From Seriola aureovittata (Eukaryota; Chordata; Actinopteri; Carangiformes; Carangidae): a stretch of DNA of 64,000 nt. Every line of letters begins with the position of its first letter. Positions within the stretch are counted from its first letter, which is position 1. The stretch lies in assembly GCF_021018895.1 (NCBI RefSeq), contig NC_079384.1, positions 16,073,140-16,137,139 of the forward strand. Direction: 5' to 3'. Positions 1-12,436 of this stretch are shown one piece after another. A program made the translations under genes and the position numbers. Below the pieces are notes generated by a model. That model searched no databases, was not told the origin of the DNA, and worked only from the letters and a program-made list of their open reading frames with translations.

Positions 1-1
1 G

Positions 2-3000
2 CAGTCGGAGTGTTACAATCACATCCGCTTCCTGCAGCGGTACAACGAGACTCACCTGTACGTCTGTGGAACAAACGCCTTCAGACCGCTCTGCGCTTAT
101 ATAGTAAGAAGCTCGTACGATCTCATTTCTAGCTTTCGAGTTGACGTCAAACAAAATGATTAATCTGCTGTTCTCCCCGCTCTCTTCTGTCAGGATGCGG
201 AGCGGTTCAGCTTCTCCTCAGGCTTCGAGGAGGGCAGAGACAGATGTCCCTATGACCCGGCGAAAGGATACACTGGCCTCCTTGTGGGTACGCTTCCCAA
301 ATTTCCATTTAATCTCTCCTACATCTGTTGGTGTGGTCAAAGCGGCGCACAGGCAGCAGCACCTGAACCTTATTTGACTGAAGAGGCAGGGAAGAGGTTG
401 ATAAACGGCACCGAACTGATTATATCACACTGACATCATGGTCAATCAGTCAAGCAAGAACAATATAGGCATACTTGGACTGGATGGACACATTACATTT
501 TAATAATTTTAGTCCTATATTTTGTTTTTCTATTGTTGTTTCACTCATTTCACTTAGTTTACGGTGGTTTATTTCTTTTAGTTATGTTCTTTGAGCTTTT
601 AGTTGCCTTAAATGAAATGTCGATCTTTATTTTCCCCTTGTAAAGGACACAAAAAAAGGTCGATTATTATTGTTACAGGGACAAAACACCTACAATAAAC
701 CGTCACTCGACTGCTAAGATGACACCGAATCAATCAGTCGAATTCAGCCTCAGATTAGCTTCAGATGAACTTTGGAAATCATTTATGCACAGAAGAAGGG
801 CTGCAGATTTAGTTCCCACACCTCTTACAGTGTGGTTGTTAGTAAGGGGATCATTTTGCTGGAGTCCGGACAAGAGGACTGATTACAGCAACCAAAAACT
901 CTTTCAGCGCGAGTGTTGCATAAACGACGAAATCAAAACACTCGCTTGATTCAGTTTTTAACAGCTTAAGCAGACTGGGCTCTATGTCTAATTACCATTT
1001 ATGAATATCTGCCAACAGCTTTCATTCACATCCTTTCTTTCTTTGTCGATGCTCCACTAACAAACTTGTGTGATGTGATGTGATGTGCCGATCAGACGGC
1101 GAGATGTTCACGGCCTCTCAGTACGAGTTTCGCAGCTCTCCGGACGTGCGCAGAAACTTCCCCTTCCCCACGCTCAGGACAGAGGAGGCCCCAACCCGGT
1201 GGCTTCTGGGTAAATACAACACACGAAACCTCATATTTCATAAAGAAATTTTTAAAAAATCAACAAATGACTGCAGTCAAACGCTGGTTTATGTAATTCA
1301 ACTTACAGTATACCACTGAATAGACCAAACCTCATTCAAATTTTGTATGTTTTTTATCTCAGATGTTTTGCTGCTTCTACAAAAACCCATTCCCCTATAG
1401 AATAAAAAATCACTTCAAAGACTGCACTGCACTGCAGCTCTAACTGGCTTAGTTGTGGCAATTCAATCATACTTAAAAGCTCCATCTTTAGTTTCCAAGG
1501 AGACACTTCCTAGGCTGCTAATAGGTCTGTGTTTGGGTATGTGGATCTTTTTGTGTGTAATGGGTGTGTGCATGTCTTTGTTTGTTTGTGTGTGTGTGTG
1601 TGTATACAGAGGCTGATTTTGTTGGCTCCGTGCTGCTGAAGGAGAGCATCAACAGCTCCATCGGTGACGACGACAAGATATACTTCTTCTTCACGGAGAG
1701 AAGCCAGGAGCAGATCGCCTACCCGAGCCAGACCAAGGTGTCAAGGGTCGCCCGAGTCTGCAAGGTCAGAGAGACCAGCTCAACCAAACAGTATTAAAGT
1801 CTCACTGGGTTTGAAAAAGTTGAAACCCTAAAAAAAAAACTCACACAAGAGATTTTTAGTGCCCGCAAGGTTGTGGAACGAACAGAGGGAGGAGAAAAGT
1901 TGGCAGTGCAACAACAGCAGGATTATTTAATGTTTTATGTCCCTGATACAGAGAGAAATGTAAATGGAGACTCTCTGTTCTTTCACTCTTACTGTTATTT
2001 CAGTGCTGAATGAAGCTGCAGTTGGGCTCCTCTAATCTTGGTTTCCTCACTGACGACGGCTCTTTCTGTCGCCACTGTTGCCAGGCAAACTACTAAAAGC
2101 CCACCAACCTCCACCTCCAGTGGCAAACCCTCTGCCTCTCTTTATTGCCCTCCCTTCCTCTCCTCCTGCTCTCACCTCATTTCACTTGCGATCAGCATCT
2201 CCAGTCGTCTAGACAGCATGCCCAGCAACCATTCCTAGAGGTCCCTCTTCCTCTCTGTTGCCTTCCCTGTAGTTCCTTTCATCCCATACATGGTGGTGTA
2301 ATTACCATCACAGTGTGCTGTTGTACTGAAATCACTGTTGCAGTTTTTTCTATGGAATCAAAAAAGTGTCTGAAAGACTCTGAGCTTGTGAAATAACTTC
2401 ACACAGTATTTTTATGCCTTTTGTGAGACTGTGACAAGAACTTACATGAATCTATGAGAGTAAATGAATGAATGAATCAGAAAGCTACCTATTGAATAAC
2501 CAGTTAAGAATCTAGTTTTAACATCCAATCAGAGTGAGTTAAAAGTTTTTAACCTTGTTAAGTTCCATATGGTGTTTTTTTTATATGAAACAAGACATAT
2601 CATGAGCAGTCATAACTGACTATTTCCACTTTGGAACTGCAGTGAACCAATGACAGTCTCAAAAAAAACGTACATCACAAACCTCCTGTGAAACTGCGGG
2701 GACGGGGGGGACGGGGGGGGCAGGCAAAATAAACCTGAAACCTCGTTAGTACAGAGAGAGAGAGTTTGCATTAGCACAGCAGCTAACACTGTGTTAGCCA
2801 CTGCCAGTTACAAGCTAACAAACAAGTTAAACAAATAAAAGATGCTAACTATGATCACCGCTCTGATATGTCTTTTAGTCACTGATTTTGGTGCAGAACA
2901 GACTCTTCATCTGAGTCTAGGTCTGACTGAGACTCAAACATGTGGCTAAGTCACTCTGTTTCCTCTAACGCTAACTATGTAGATACAACTTAGATGCAAC

Positions 3001-6000
3001 TACAACTTTTTTAACTTTTTATGTGGGAAAAACATGTTAAACAAAATATTAATCACAGCAGAGTATTTTTACATGGTTTGAAACATGTCTGGAGACAAAC
3101 TTTAAACTGCCCAGACCAGTCAATGGGAGATGGTTCTCGTAGGTAACAGTGTGATTGGCTATTCTTTTATGTTTGGAACCATCTGGAGCTAATAATTCTA
3201 AAAAATTCCCAAAGATGTATAACTTAATTTCTTGTATCTGAAGATTTTAAAATGTATTTAACGTAACAATTGTTTCTCTCAGCGAATTCAGTAAAAATAC
3301 ATTTTCTCATCAGTTTCAGTATAGAATTCTAATTCATAATTTATCATTTATAATGTCCAACTGTGTACAATCACTGAATGAATCTGATATTTGCTGACAT
3401 GCTGTATGTAAAATGTTTTGCTAGATATTCATTTAGTCGAAATGTAGAGGAAGTATAGGGCTTTTATTTTAGTGGTTGGATTTTCTTTGTGAATAAGAAA
3501 TTAAGACTGACTGATGCAGCATATTTGCTACACTGCTCTTAATGAGGTGGGGTTCATTCTCTCTCTCTGCATGTTTCACCTTGTGCCGCTGCAGCCTTTA
3601 TGTTAATCTGACAGTGTTCACTTCACACTTGCCATGTTGAAATTGATATGGAAATTTTACAAGGTCCGACCTTGTAATCGCCGCCGTGACTTTTATGTAG
3701 AAGTGACTCTGGCACTTGTTCAGACGTGAGATGACAAGTTAAACCGCTGTGACATTTACGTAACAAGGCGCATATCTGAGAGGGGCTTGCTTTTTATTTT
3801 TGTAGCTGTGAGTCGCTCCTCTGTTTCTGTTATGCATTAAATTGAGTTTTTGTGTAGCTTTTCTGAAGTTACTTGTGCACACATTTTGCCCCAAGAAAGA
3901 ATGAAAAAAAGGAAATGACTCTGCAGCTATATCTCTAAATCATATTTGTCTTTTCTTCTGGTGCGTGCACATTTTTAAATACATCAATGCACATTTTTTT
4001 TTCCCAAAAGGTGATACACAACTGCTGCAGGTGAAATAATCCCTCTCACATTTTTTTTTTTTTTTTTTTTAATCCCATACTCTCTGACAGTTCATCTTCT
4101 TGTGATTCTCTCTGCATCATTTCTGGAAATAAGGTCTAGGCTCCTCTCTTCACCAGCGCTGTGGAGTTGTCAGAGCACTCGAGAGTGTAATAACTCAGTC
4201 TGAACTAGGCCACAGCAGCGCATGCAGATGTCGAGCCGGTCCCCGGCTTTGCCCCTCGTGGCAGCGTAGAACGCACCACGCTGGTTGGAGGCAGATCCGC
4301 AGATTGTGCCCTGGCAGTCGCCTCTGGCCTGAAACCGCTGAAGACCTGCCATTTTTGTATCTGCCTAACTAGTCGCACTCTCTTCTGTTTCCCACTTCCC
4401 AGCCCAGACTGCATCGACTTCCTCTGCGATCATGACCTATTTTCGCGCAGAAGAGTGTAAATGGCATGAAAACAAGGCCTTCTCAGTGCCACTCTGACTT
4501 TAATTAATATTCACCTTCATATATCCCAAGGAAAGAAAGAAAGAATGAAAGAAAGAAAGAAGATTGTCTTTTTTTCTCTGTTATAACTTCAGAAAATCAA
4601 CCTCACTTCCTGCTCAAACAGCATCACAGTCTCCATCGTCTCCTCCAGGGTTGATGTCCCTACAGGCATATCTTTACAGTGCTATGATTTGATTCTCGAC
4701 TCCTTTGGATTTACGTCATGACAGCCCGATGACCCAGACGCTGGTTTGACTGACGTAGATTGTAATCTGTCAGTGCCTCCCTTTAGCTCTTTCCACAATA
4801 ATAACCTTGCATCCATCTCTATAAGAACCTTTTATGTTGTTTTCTCAATAGCATCCATCTTGCCACTGCTTCACTAACATCCCTGCCAACGGCAGCTCTC
4901 TAGAGACTTCATTCTGCAGAGAAGAACGAACCCCAATAGTGGATGCATTTGTCTGCAGTCCTTCCCCTCCCTTTGTGTTTCTCTTATACCAAATAACAGA
5001 GTTGGTATTATTGATGGAAGTGTTCCTAATGCAGGCTTTTGTGTTTTAGATACTTATGTTGACTTAAGCTGCTTTGCCTTTTTGTGTGGGAGGCGGAGGC
5101 AGGCAGAGCGACGGATCTCTGCGAAAGACATAAATGAAGAAAGATGAAGCACTATAATTCAGATAAACAAAATAAGAGAAGAGGAGGTCGTCTCCACCGC
5201 TTTTTTCTCCCCCTCTCTTTTAAATGAGGTGTGCTAAATTACTCTTTTAGGGAGAGATTTCTCGCAGCCTCGCCTCCCAGTGTTACTGAAACGCAATTAG
5301 AGCAAATCTGCTAAAGCAGGCATACTCTAACATTTCAGCTCCACTTTCATAAGACTCTCTGCCTCGTCTGTTTTTATGTATGTGTATAATTATGTGTACA
5401 TTATGATTTCATTCCTATATTTTTGGTTATATCTTTATGTGTGTTACTGTAATGCAGTCTCAGATTACTTGGCATTGATGTGTATATGATATATGAGAGT
5501 GGGTGGATTTATGTGATTGGAAAATCCATCCATCCATCCATCCATCCATCCATCCATCCATCCAGTCATTCATCCGCTGTCTTCCTGTGTCTGCAGACGG
5601 ACTGGGGTGGCCAGAGGACCCTGCAGAGGAAGTGGACCTCCTTTCTCAAGGCCAGGATGGTGTGTTCAGTCCCAGAGTATGAGCTGCACCTCAATATCCT
5701 GCGCAGTGTGTTTGTCCTGCAGGGTCGGGACGCTCAAAGCAGCGTTTTCTACGGCATCTTCGGCCTGGAATGGTAAGAGACTATGTTAAAGTCACGTCTT
5801 TGCGAGCCTCTGTTCCGCCAGCTTCAGTAACTCAATGCGATCTCTCATTTCTCATTTATATCATCTGTCTTTGTAGAAAAAATGAAGAGTGTTTTGTTTA
5901 GTTATCCACTACAGCATTTGGTGTAAGGAATTGAAACCTTAAAGTTAAACAGCGATTACTTTGTGAGCAAAAAAAAAAAAAAAAAAATACACAACCTGAA

Positions 6001-9000
6001 AGAATAAACTACAAGCACAGCAAGCCACAAGATCATTAGTGAGGTCAAGCACTGGTGTGAGCTTTTGTGCACATGGTAGAAGGATAAACATTTCCCTTAA
6101 CTGAATTGAAAAAGAAACAAAAGTTGTTTGTGGTTTTAACCCCTCCTTTTAGAGAGTCCTGTGATGCATAATAACATGACAATGTGGTTATATCATTTTA
6201 AGATAAATAGAGGCCAGGTTTATGTAGAGGTTGGATAAAAGAATTGAGTTGTGCTGTAATGATTGTCCAATTAATTAATTAGTCAATCAACAGAAAATTA
6301 CTAAACAACAAAACGTTTTTTGATTTCAGCTTCTCCACTGTGGGGTTACATGCTTTTCTCTGTTTTATGTCATTGTAAGATTGCATCTAAGGGACGGCCT
6401 GATAGCTGAACGGTTAGGGCACATACCACATGGGCTCTAATGCCCTGAGTCCCCACTTCGACTCCCAGCCAGCCAGACCATTTACTGCATGTCATCCCCT
6501 TACTCTCTGCTGAATTTCCTGTCTGTCTCTACTGGTTCTATCTATTAAAGGCATAAAATGGCCAAAAAAAAAAACCAAATTGCATCTAAAGTTCTTGGCC
6601 ACTCTCTCCAATCACAAACTTCTATTCAAAAAGTTCAACTTCACGAAAAAAACCTCTGGCACTTTAAGGTACATTTTGGTTTTAGTTGCTTGACATTGTA
6701 ATTATATGGTTTGCATATTTAAGTTATTTAAGCTCCTGCCCTCAAGGTGTATAGTTTTTAGGTCACATCTCTGGTGCTTTAAATTGTTCTTGTGTTTATG
6801 GTTTCATCATTGGTGTGTTGTGCTGAGTGTTGTTATGTCTGTCCTATGAACACACTAGGACAAATGCCTAACAACAGGTTGTTGTACTGGCAGTAAAAAT
6901 GAACTTAACTTAAATTGAAAAATTGGGGGGGGGGGTCGGCCTATTGTTCAGACAAAATAATGTCACCTTGGGCTCTGAAACCTTGTTATGCACATTTTTT
7001 TCCTATTTTCTAGAATAAATGATTAATTGTAGTTATAATAAAAAGATTAACGGATAACAGGAAAACTCGTTATTCCAAACCCTAGGTGAGTTGTTATCAG
7101 AACAGAGCGAGCCGAGCTGCAGTCAGAGCTGGTGTGACAGTGTCAGAGGACGACTGGAATATCTGGCAGCGATGTGCGTGTGTGTTTATGCTGATATGCA
7201 GAGTCATGCTGCATAAAACCGTCCCAAGGGTGTTTGGATTCTGATGGAGAGGATTGCATTGCAACAGCACAGTAACGCTGTCTATTTCTCTCTTGCTTTT
7301 TCCTTCTTTTTTTTTTTTTTTCCCACTTCCATGCTTCTCTTTTGTGGATATTCGAGCTCAACCTCTGTCGGTGTGTCTGTCCTCTTGTTCTACTGCAGAA
7401 GCTTCCTCTGGTTTCCTTTTAAAAACATACACCTGTCTGAGTAGTAGTCATTACTATGCATTAGACTCAACTGTGCGAGAGCCCCGGAGCTATACCGCTC
7501 ACCTGGTTTGAAGACAGATTCTGGTTTCACTTCGATCTCATTTTTCTCACTTGACTGCTTTTGAAGGCCGAGGTGGGCACACAATGGATCCAAGAATGTG
7601 ACGCAGACACAACCCACCCCATTACTAATCTCACCTTTAGGGCTGAAGATTAAGGGTCACCTGGTTCCCAACTCCACAACTCATGCTGTTGTTATGTTGC
7701 TGAACAAATCTTTTCTGTCACAGGTACGCCACCAAAACCACAAAAGGGGCTGTTTTATTTATGACTCACGGGGGAGTGGGAATTTCAGTGCTGTGAGTGT
7801 GGTGTTGAAAAATCTGCAAAACAAATATTTCCTTCTGGAGTGGATGACTGGAGTAGCGACTGGAGATAAAGAGGGAAAATTACACACCTGTCAGTGACAC
7901 CGCTCCCACATGTCCACGCAAGACAAATTGCTAAAATGCAAATGTAAAAAAAAAAACCCCAAAAAAACCTTTACAACCTCAACACCCACGGTTTTCAGAG
8001 AATAGAGAAGTCTTCTCGGTAGCCTAGTTACCTTTTCACCTGTCAGTGGCCACTGACGATCTGTGATGTGCTTGAAATTCGATCTGGGTGGCAGCTGCTC
8101 CCCAGATAATAACCTCTCAGTGTTTATTCAACGTTGAATCATTAATCCTGAGTGTGTCCTCTGGGGTGGTGGTGGTGGGGGGGTGGGGGGGTATTGTCTT
8201 TCAGGAAGAATATCAAAGCTTCTGCTATCTGCCAGTACGCCTTCTCAGATGTACAGAAGGTTTTCGAGGGGCCGTACATGGAGGTGCAGGACTCAAAGTG
8301 GAGGGAGTACACAGGGAAGGTGCCAGAGCCAAGACCTGGATCTGTAAGTTCAATCAGTTAAAACCACTTTTTATACAAACATTTAAACAAAAGAGCACTG
8401 ATCATTTCTCTGCCTCGCTTTATCTCATATCTCACAGTGCATAACAGATCTGCACAGGTCCCAGGGCATCAACTCATCCCGAGACCTCCCAGACAATGTC
8501 CTCACTTTTGCCAGAAGGCACCCACTGATGGCCGGCCAGGTGCACCCAATAGGGGTCCGTCCTCTTTTGTTCAAGAGGAGTGTCAACTATGTCAAGATAG
8601 CCGTGCACAAGGAGCCGGCGCTGGATGGAAACATTTATACTGTTCTGTTTTTGGGAACTGGTGAGTTTTACTACTGAACACACGACGACTCTAGTGAAAA
8701 GACTAAAACTGACTCGCCTCACAAGTATTGTGTGTGTTGTAGCAGCCTGATATTGCCGCAGAGCTGCTGCATTGTAGTGTGACAGGACTGAATCTACAGC
8801 CATGCTAGCAGCTCTGGTAGGCTGTATGTGGCTTCCTGCTAATGTCTATGTGAATATGTGAGTGTCTGAACAAAACTGCATCGCAAACCATCCACTAGCT
8901 GTGTGAGATATTTCCTTTAGTCTTCAAACCGTCTTTGCCGCTAGCATTGCTGAAAACACATTCTCGTACTGGGTGACTTCATTAACAATTTATTTCAATC

Positions 9001-12000
9001 CAGTTCCATATACACATCCTGCTGCTGGAAATGGTCATTAAGTGCATATTAATCCACAACTGTAAATAGTCCCAAACAAATCACCATTTGCTCCTGTTTG
9101 AGAAATATTTGCTGAAAACTACAGTCTCCAGCTGTTTTAGGAAATTACTGAGTCTTTTCTTTAATTAAACTATATATTTGTGACCGTTTGCATCTTTGAT
9201 AGAGATAAACAGCCTTAGGGCTGAGACTATGATTAAAGATAGGGAAGTCAGGATGTCTTGAGTGATGGCCTAACACATTGTTGGTGTTTTCATGTTGACT
9301 ATATCTTGTACTATTTATTGCCTCTCCAGGTTATTCTAGTGTCTTGTTTGACAAGGTTGTGTCTTTTCCTACAGATGACGGGTGGTTGCACAGAGCTGTA
9401 GACGTTGACGGAGAAATGCATATCATAGAGGAGCTGCAATTGTTTGATAAACCGCAGCCCATAGAGAGTATGGTCATATCCGCAGCTCTGGTACGTATTC
9501 ATGCTGTGAGTGTGTAAATGGCTTTTTTATGCTAAAGAGTTGCAAATGAAAAGATGATAGATCATGTTCTGGTTAATACATTTACCTCATAGAAATGGAG
9601 TGTAAACACGCTGTTGACAGAGACTTTTCAGTCAGTCGGAGTCAGTAAATTAGGATTTAAGAATATTTCAGTGCCAAAATTTTTATAAACTGCATGTGTA
9701 AAGTAAGTGTTTGGTGGAAAGCTAATATGCAGCGAGCAGACAATGGAAATTTCTTCTGAAATTCCCAAATCCATCAATAATCGATGATTATTCAACAAAT
9801 ATGCTGCTTATATTGCAATTCACTCCAATACTCATGTTGCCTATTGTAAATTTAGGCTTAAAAGCTGAAAAGGTAGAAAAATGACTAACGTCCAGTCATT
9901 TATCTTTTGTGTCACAGCGGAGCATCTATGTTGGCTCCCACTCTGGAGTGGTGCAGGTACCGATGTCAGCCTGTCAGAGATACACTTCCTGCTACGACTG
10001 CGTGTTCGCCAGAGATCCGTTCTGTGGCTGGGACGGGAGGGTGTGTGTGGAAATATCCTCACGTGCACAGAGGTGAGGGAAACACACACAAACAGAGACG
10101 TTGATGCGTGTAGACTCAAGGGCACATTTTCCCAGTGAGGAGGCAAACACACAGACAGCCTCGAGTGGTTACATGTGTATATTAGACTCGAGACTTGACA
10201 GAAAACCAGAAAGATACAAATTGCTCCATCATGGATCCGGAGTCTACATCCCCTTAAACCCTCTCTGCAGTCGCATCTGTCTATTCTGCTCATTCCCCTC
10301 CTTCATTCCCTCCTGAAACAGCTTTTCGTGTTTTCTATCTGCCGATGTATGCATTTGAATGAAAGTCTGAGAAATTTTCAAAATAAGAGTGGTTCTCTAA
10401 ATTGAATGGAAAAATTAAGCTTTTTTTTTTCCAAGTAAAAACATGATATAGTGACATTTGACATGAGAATCTAAATTTTCTAAGAGCATGTAGTTAATAT
10501 GACAGTCAAATAACAGTGAATTGTTCAGACTACGCGATGGCGTGATAATTAGGTATAATGATTACTGTTAGACCCTCTTGAATCAAGTAATAAAGCTCCA
10601 AGCAGAAATTAATAATCTTGACACAGAGCTCATTTTTTTTGCATTACACGACCTTTTTAGTTGATGTTTACTTCTTCCTTCTGGGCCCAACAGCAATCCT
10701 GGAGTCTAATGAATTATTTATACAGCTTACTTTCCCTTCCAACAGAATTTTTATGAAAGCAGGTCTAAGACAATGTAGTCGACCTCAATTTTTCTCATCA
10801 GCTCTGTTCGCCTCAGCAGGAGCTTCTTCTGTAGAAGGGAAAGTTTAAATTTTCAATTATTACCTCAAAAAACATTCACATTTGAAAACACCTGAAATCA
10901 GCATTTAGAAGAGAAAGTGAAACTGAGTGACCTCTTTTGGTAACACTTTAGTTTAAGTCCCTGTATTTAGCATTCATGAACAGTATACAGTATTTAGTAA
11001 ATGGGTTAGAATGCACTGTAATGTAGTTGTGAGCAGCTATAAGGACTTTAAAGTGTTGATTAATGTGCCGTTTTTGTCAGCAACTAATTATATTTTGCAT
11101 TATTACAACTATGATTTATTATAATTTGATTCATTATCTGTTTATGCAGCAGCCGCTAGTCGTGTTCCCACAGTAGGAGTTATAGTTATTGACAAATACA
11201 TTAATAAACACTTATCTGTGTACAACGGCATAAAAGTGTGTAATAAACCATTTATTACATGTTTATATATGTGTGTAGCTATAGTCGGGGGAAAGGAGTT
11301 TGCTGGAAAACAACTTTGTAGCTTCACACTAATTAGAGAAAACAGAGGCAGTGTTTCATGGGTACAGTTTCAAGTAATTCATTTCATTTAACTGCATGTG
11401 TAATTAAATGGAGAGTGTAACAGTCAGAGCACAGTGGGTCAGCGGAACATGAAAAAAACAAGATATTTGTGTACAGACAAGCAAATAATTCTGTTCTGTA
11501 TGAAGGTTAAAGTCTAAATGAATAATGAATTGATATTTGTTTGGCTTTAAATCAAGCTTTTCTTGACTTTTTAAATAAATTCCTGTTTCCCCTTTAACTA
11601 TTAGCAAATTACACAGATCTTTACAGGAGAATTTAAAGAAAATTATTAGGAAATTACAGACCTGTAGAAAGCGTTCTTTCATTTCTTTCTGAGGAGGAAA
11701 CCCTCAGATCCCCTTCATTAAGTAAAAATACCAGTACCACACTGTAACATTTCTCTGTTACAAGTAACAAGGATCTAAAGAGTGTGTTAGTATTATCTGC
11801 AGAGTGAAGTTAAAGTGTCAAAAGTAAAAGTTCTCAATGTAGACAAATACCTGTGTTTGTTATGCTAGTATATACAATATGAATAGATTATTATTTCTTA
11901 TGCATTAAAATGTAAGTAGCATTTTACTATTTTAGGTGAGTATATTTTTAAGCCTATTATATATTTTCTATGTTAAAGCTTAATTTTAAAGTAAATAAAA

Positions 12001-12341
12001 ACTCCCGTTATTTCCCTCACAACTTTAGCTGAGCACAAATGTACACTAACTCGGCATGAAATGGAAAAAGTAAAGTAAAGCCGACGAACTTCGAATTATG
12101 TTACACTCCACCATTACATAATAAAATATTATGTGAATCCTGTAAATAAAATCCAATGGGGAAAAAAAACTTTTATTAAAACTTCATTAAATTTTAATTC
12201 TTAATCTTGCATCTTGTAAAATTCGTTGTGCTGTGGATTAGTTTGACCAGTGGCTCTAAGAAAACTGGAAGTGGTGGGATTCAGCTGGAATGGCATCCAT
12301 ACATGAACCAGTTCATGCTTCAAGCCCTCCCAAACAAACAA

Positions 12342-12436
<95 letters not shown>

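Larger units (their letters stand above)
1765..5596 (+). other. SEMA4G intron, 3.8 kb, with GC-rich internal block
   Basis: No coding exon is visible. The intron holds a (GAAA)n tract at 4531-4562, a poly-T run at about 4051-4070 and an (ATCC)n tract just before its 3' end. A conspicuously GC- and CpG-richer block lies at about 4130-4460, unlike the AT-rich surroundings. The block has open frames on the minus strand of only 60-69 codons with no family resemblance, so it is listed as possibly regulatory rather than coding. Confidence 0.5.

Noticed and set aside
6391..6465. A functional tRNA gene
   Set aside because: Box A and box B are degenerate and the tRNA-like part runs into a SINE body with a tail and target duplication.
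9841..10293. 150-codon antisense frame over the SEMA4G PSI exon
   Set aside because: A shadow; the + strand has matching splice sites and the PSI cysteines.
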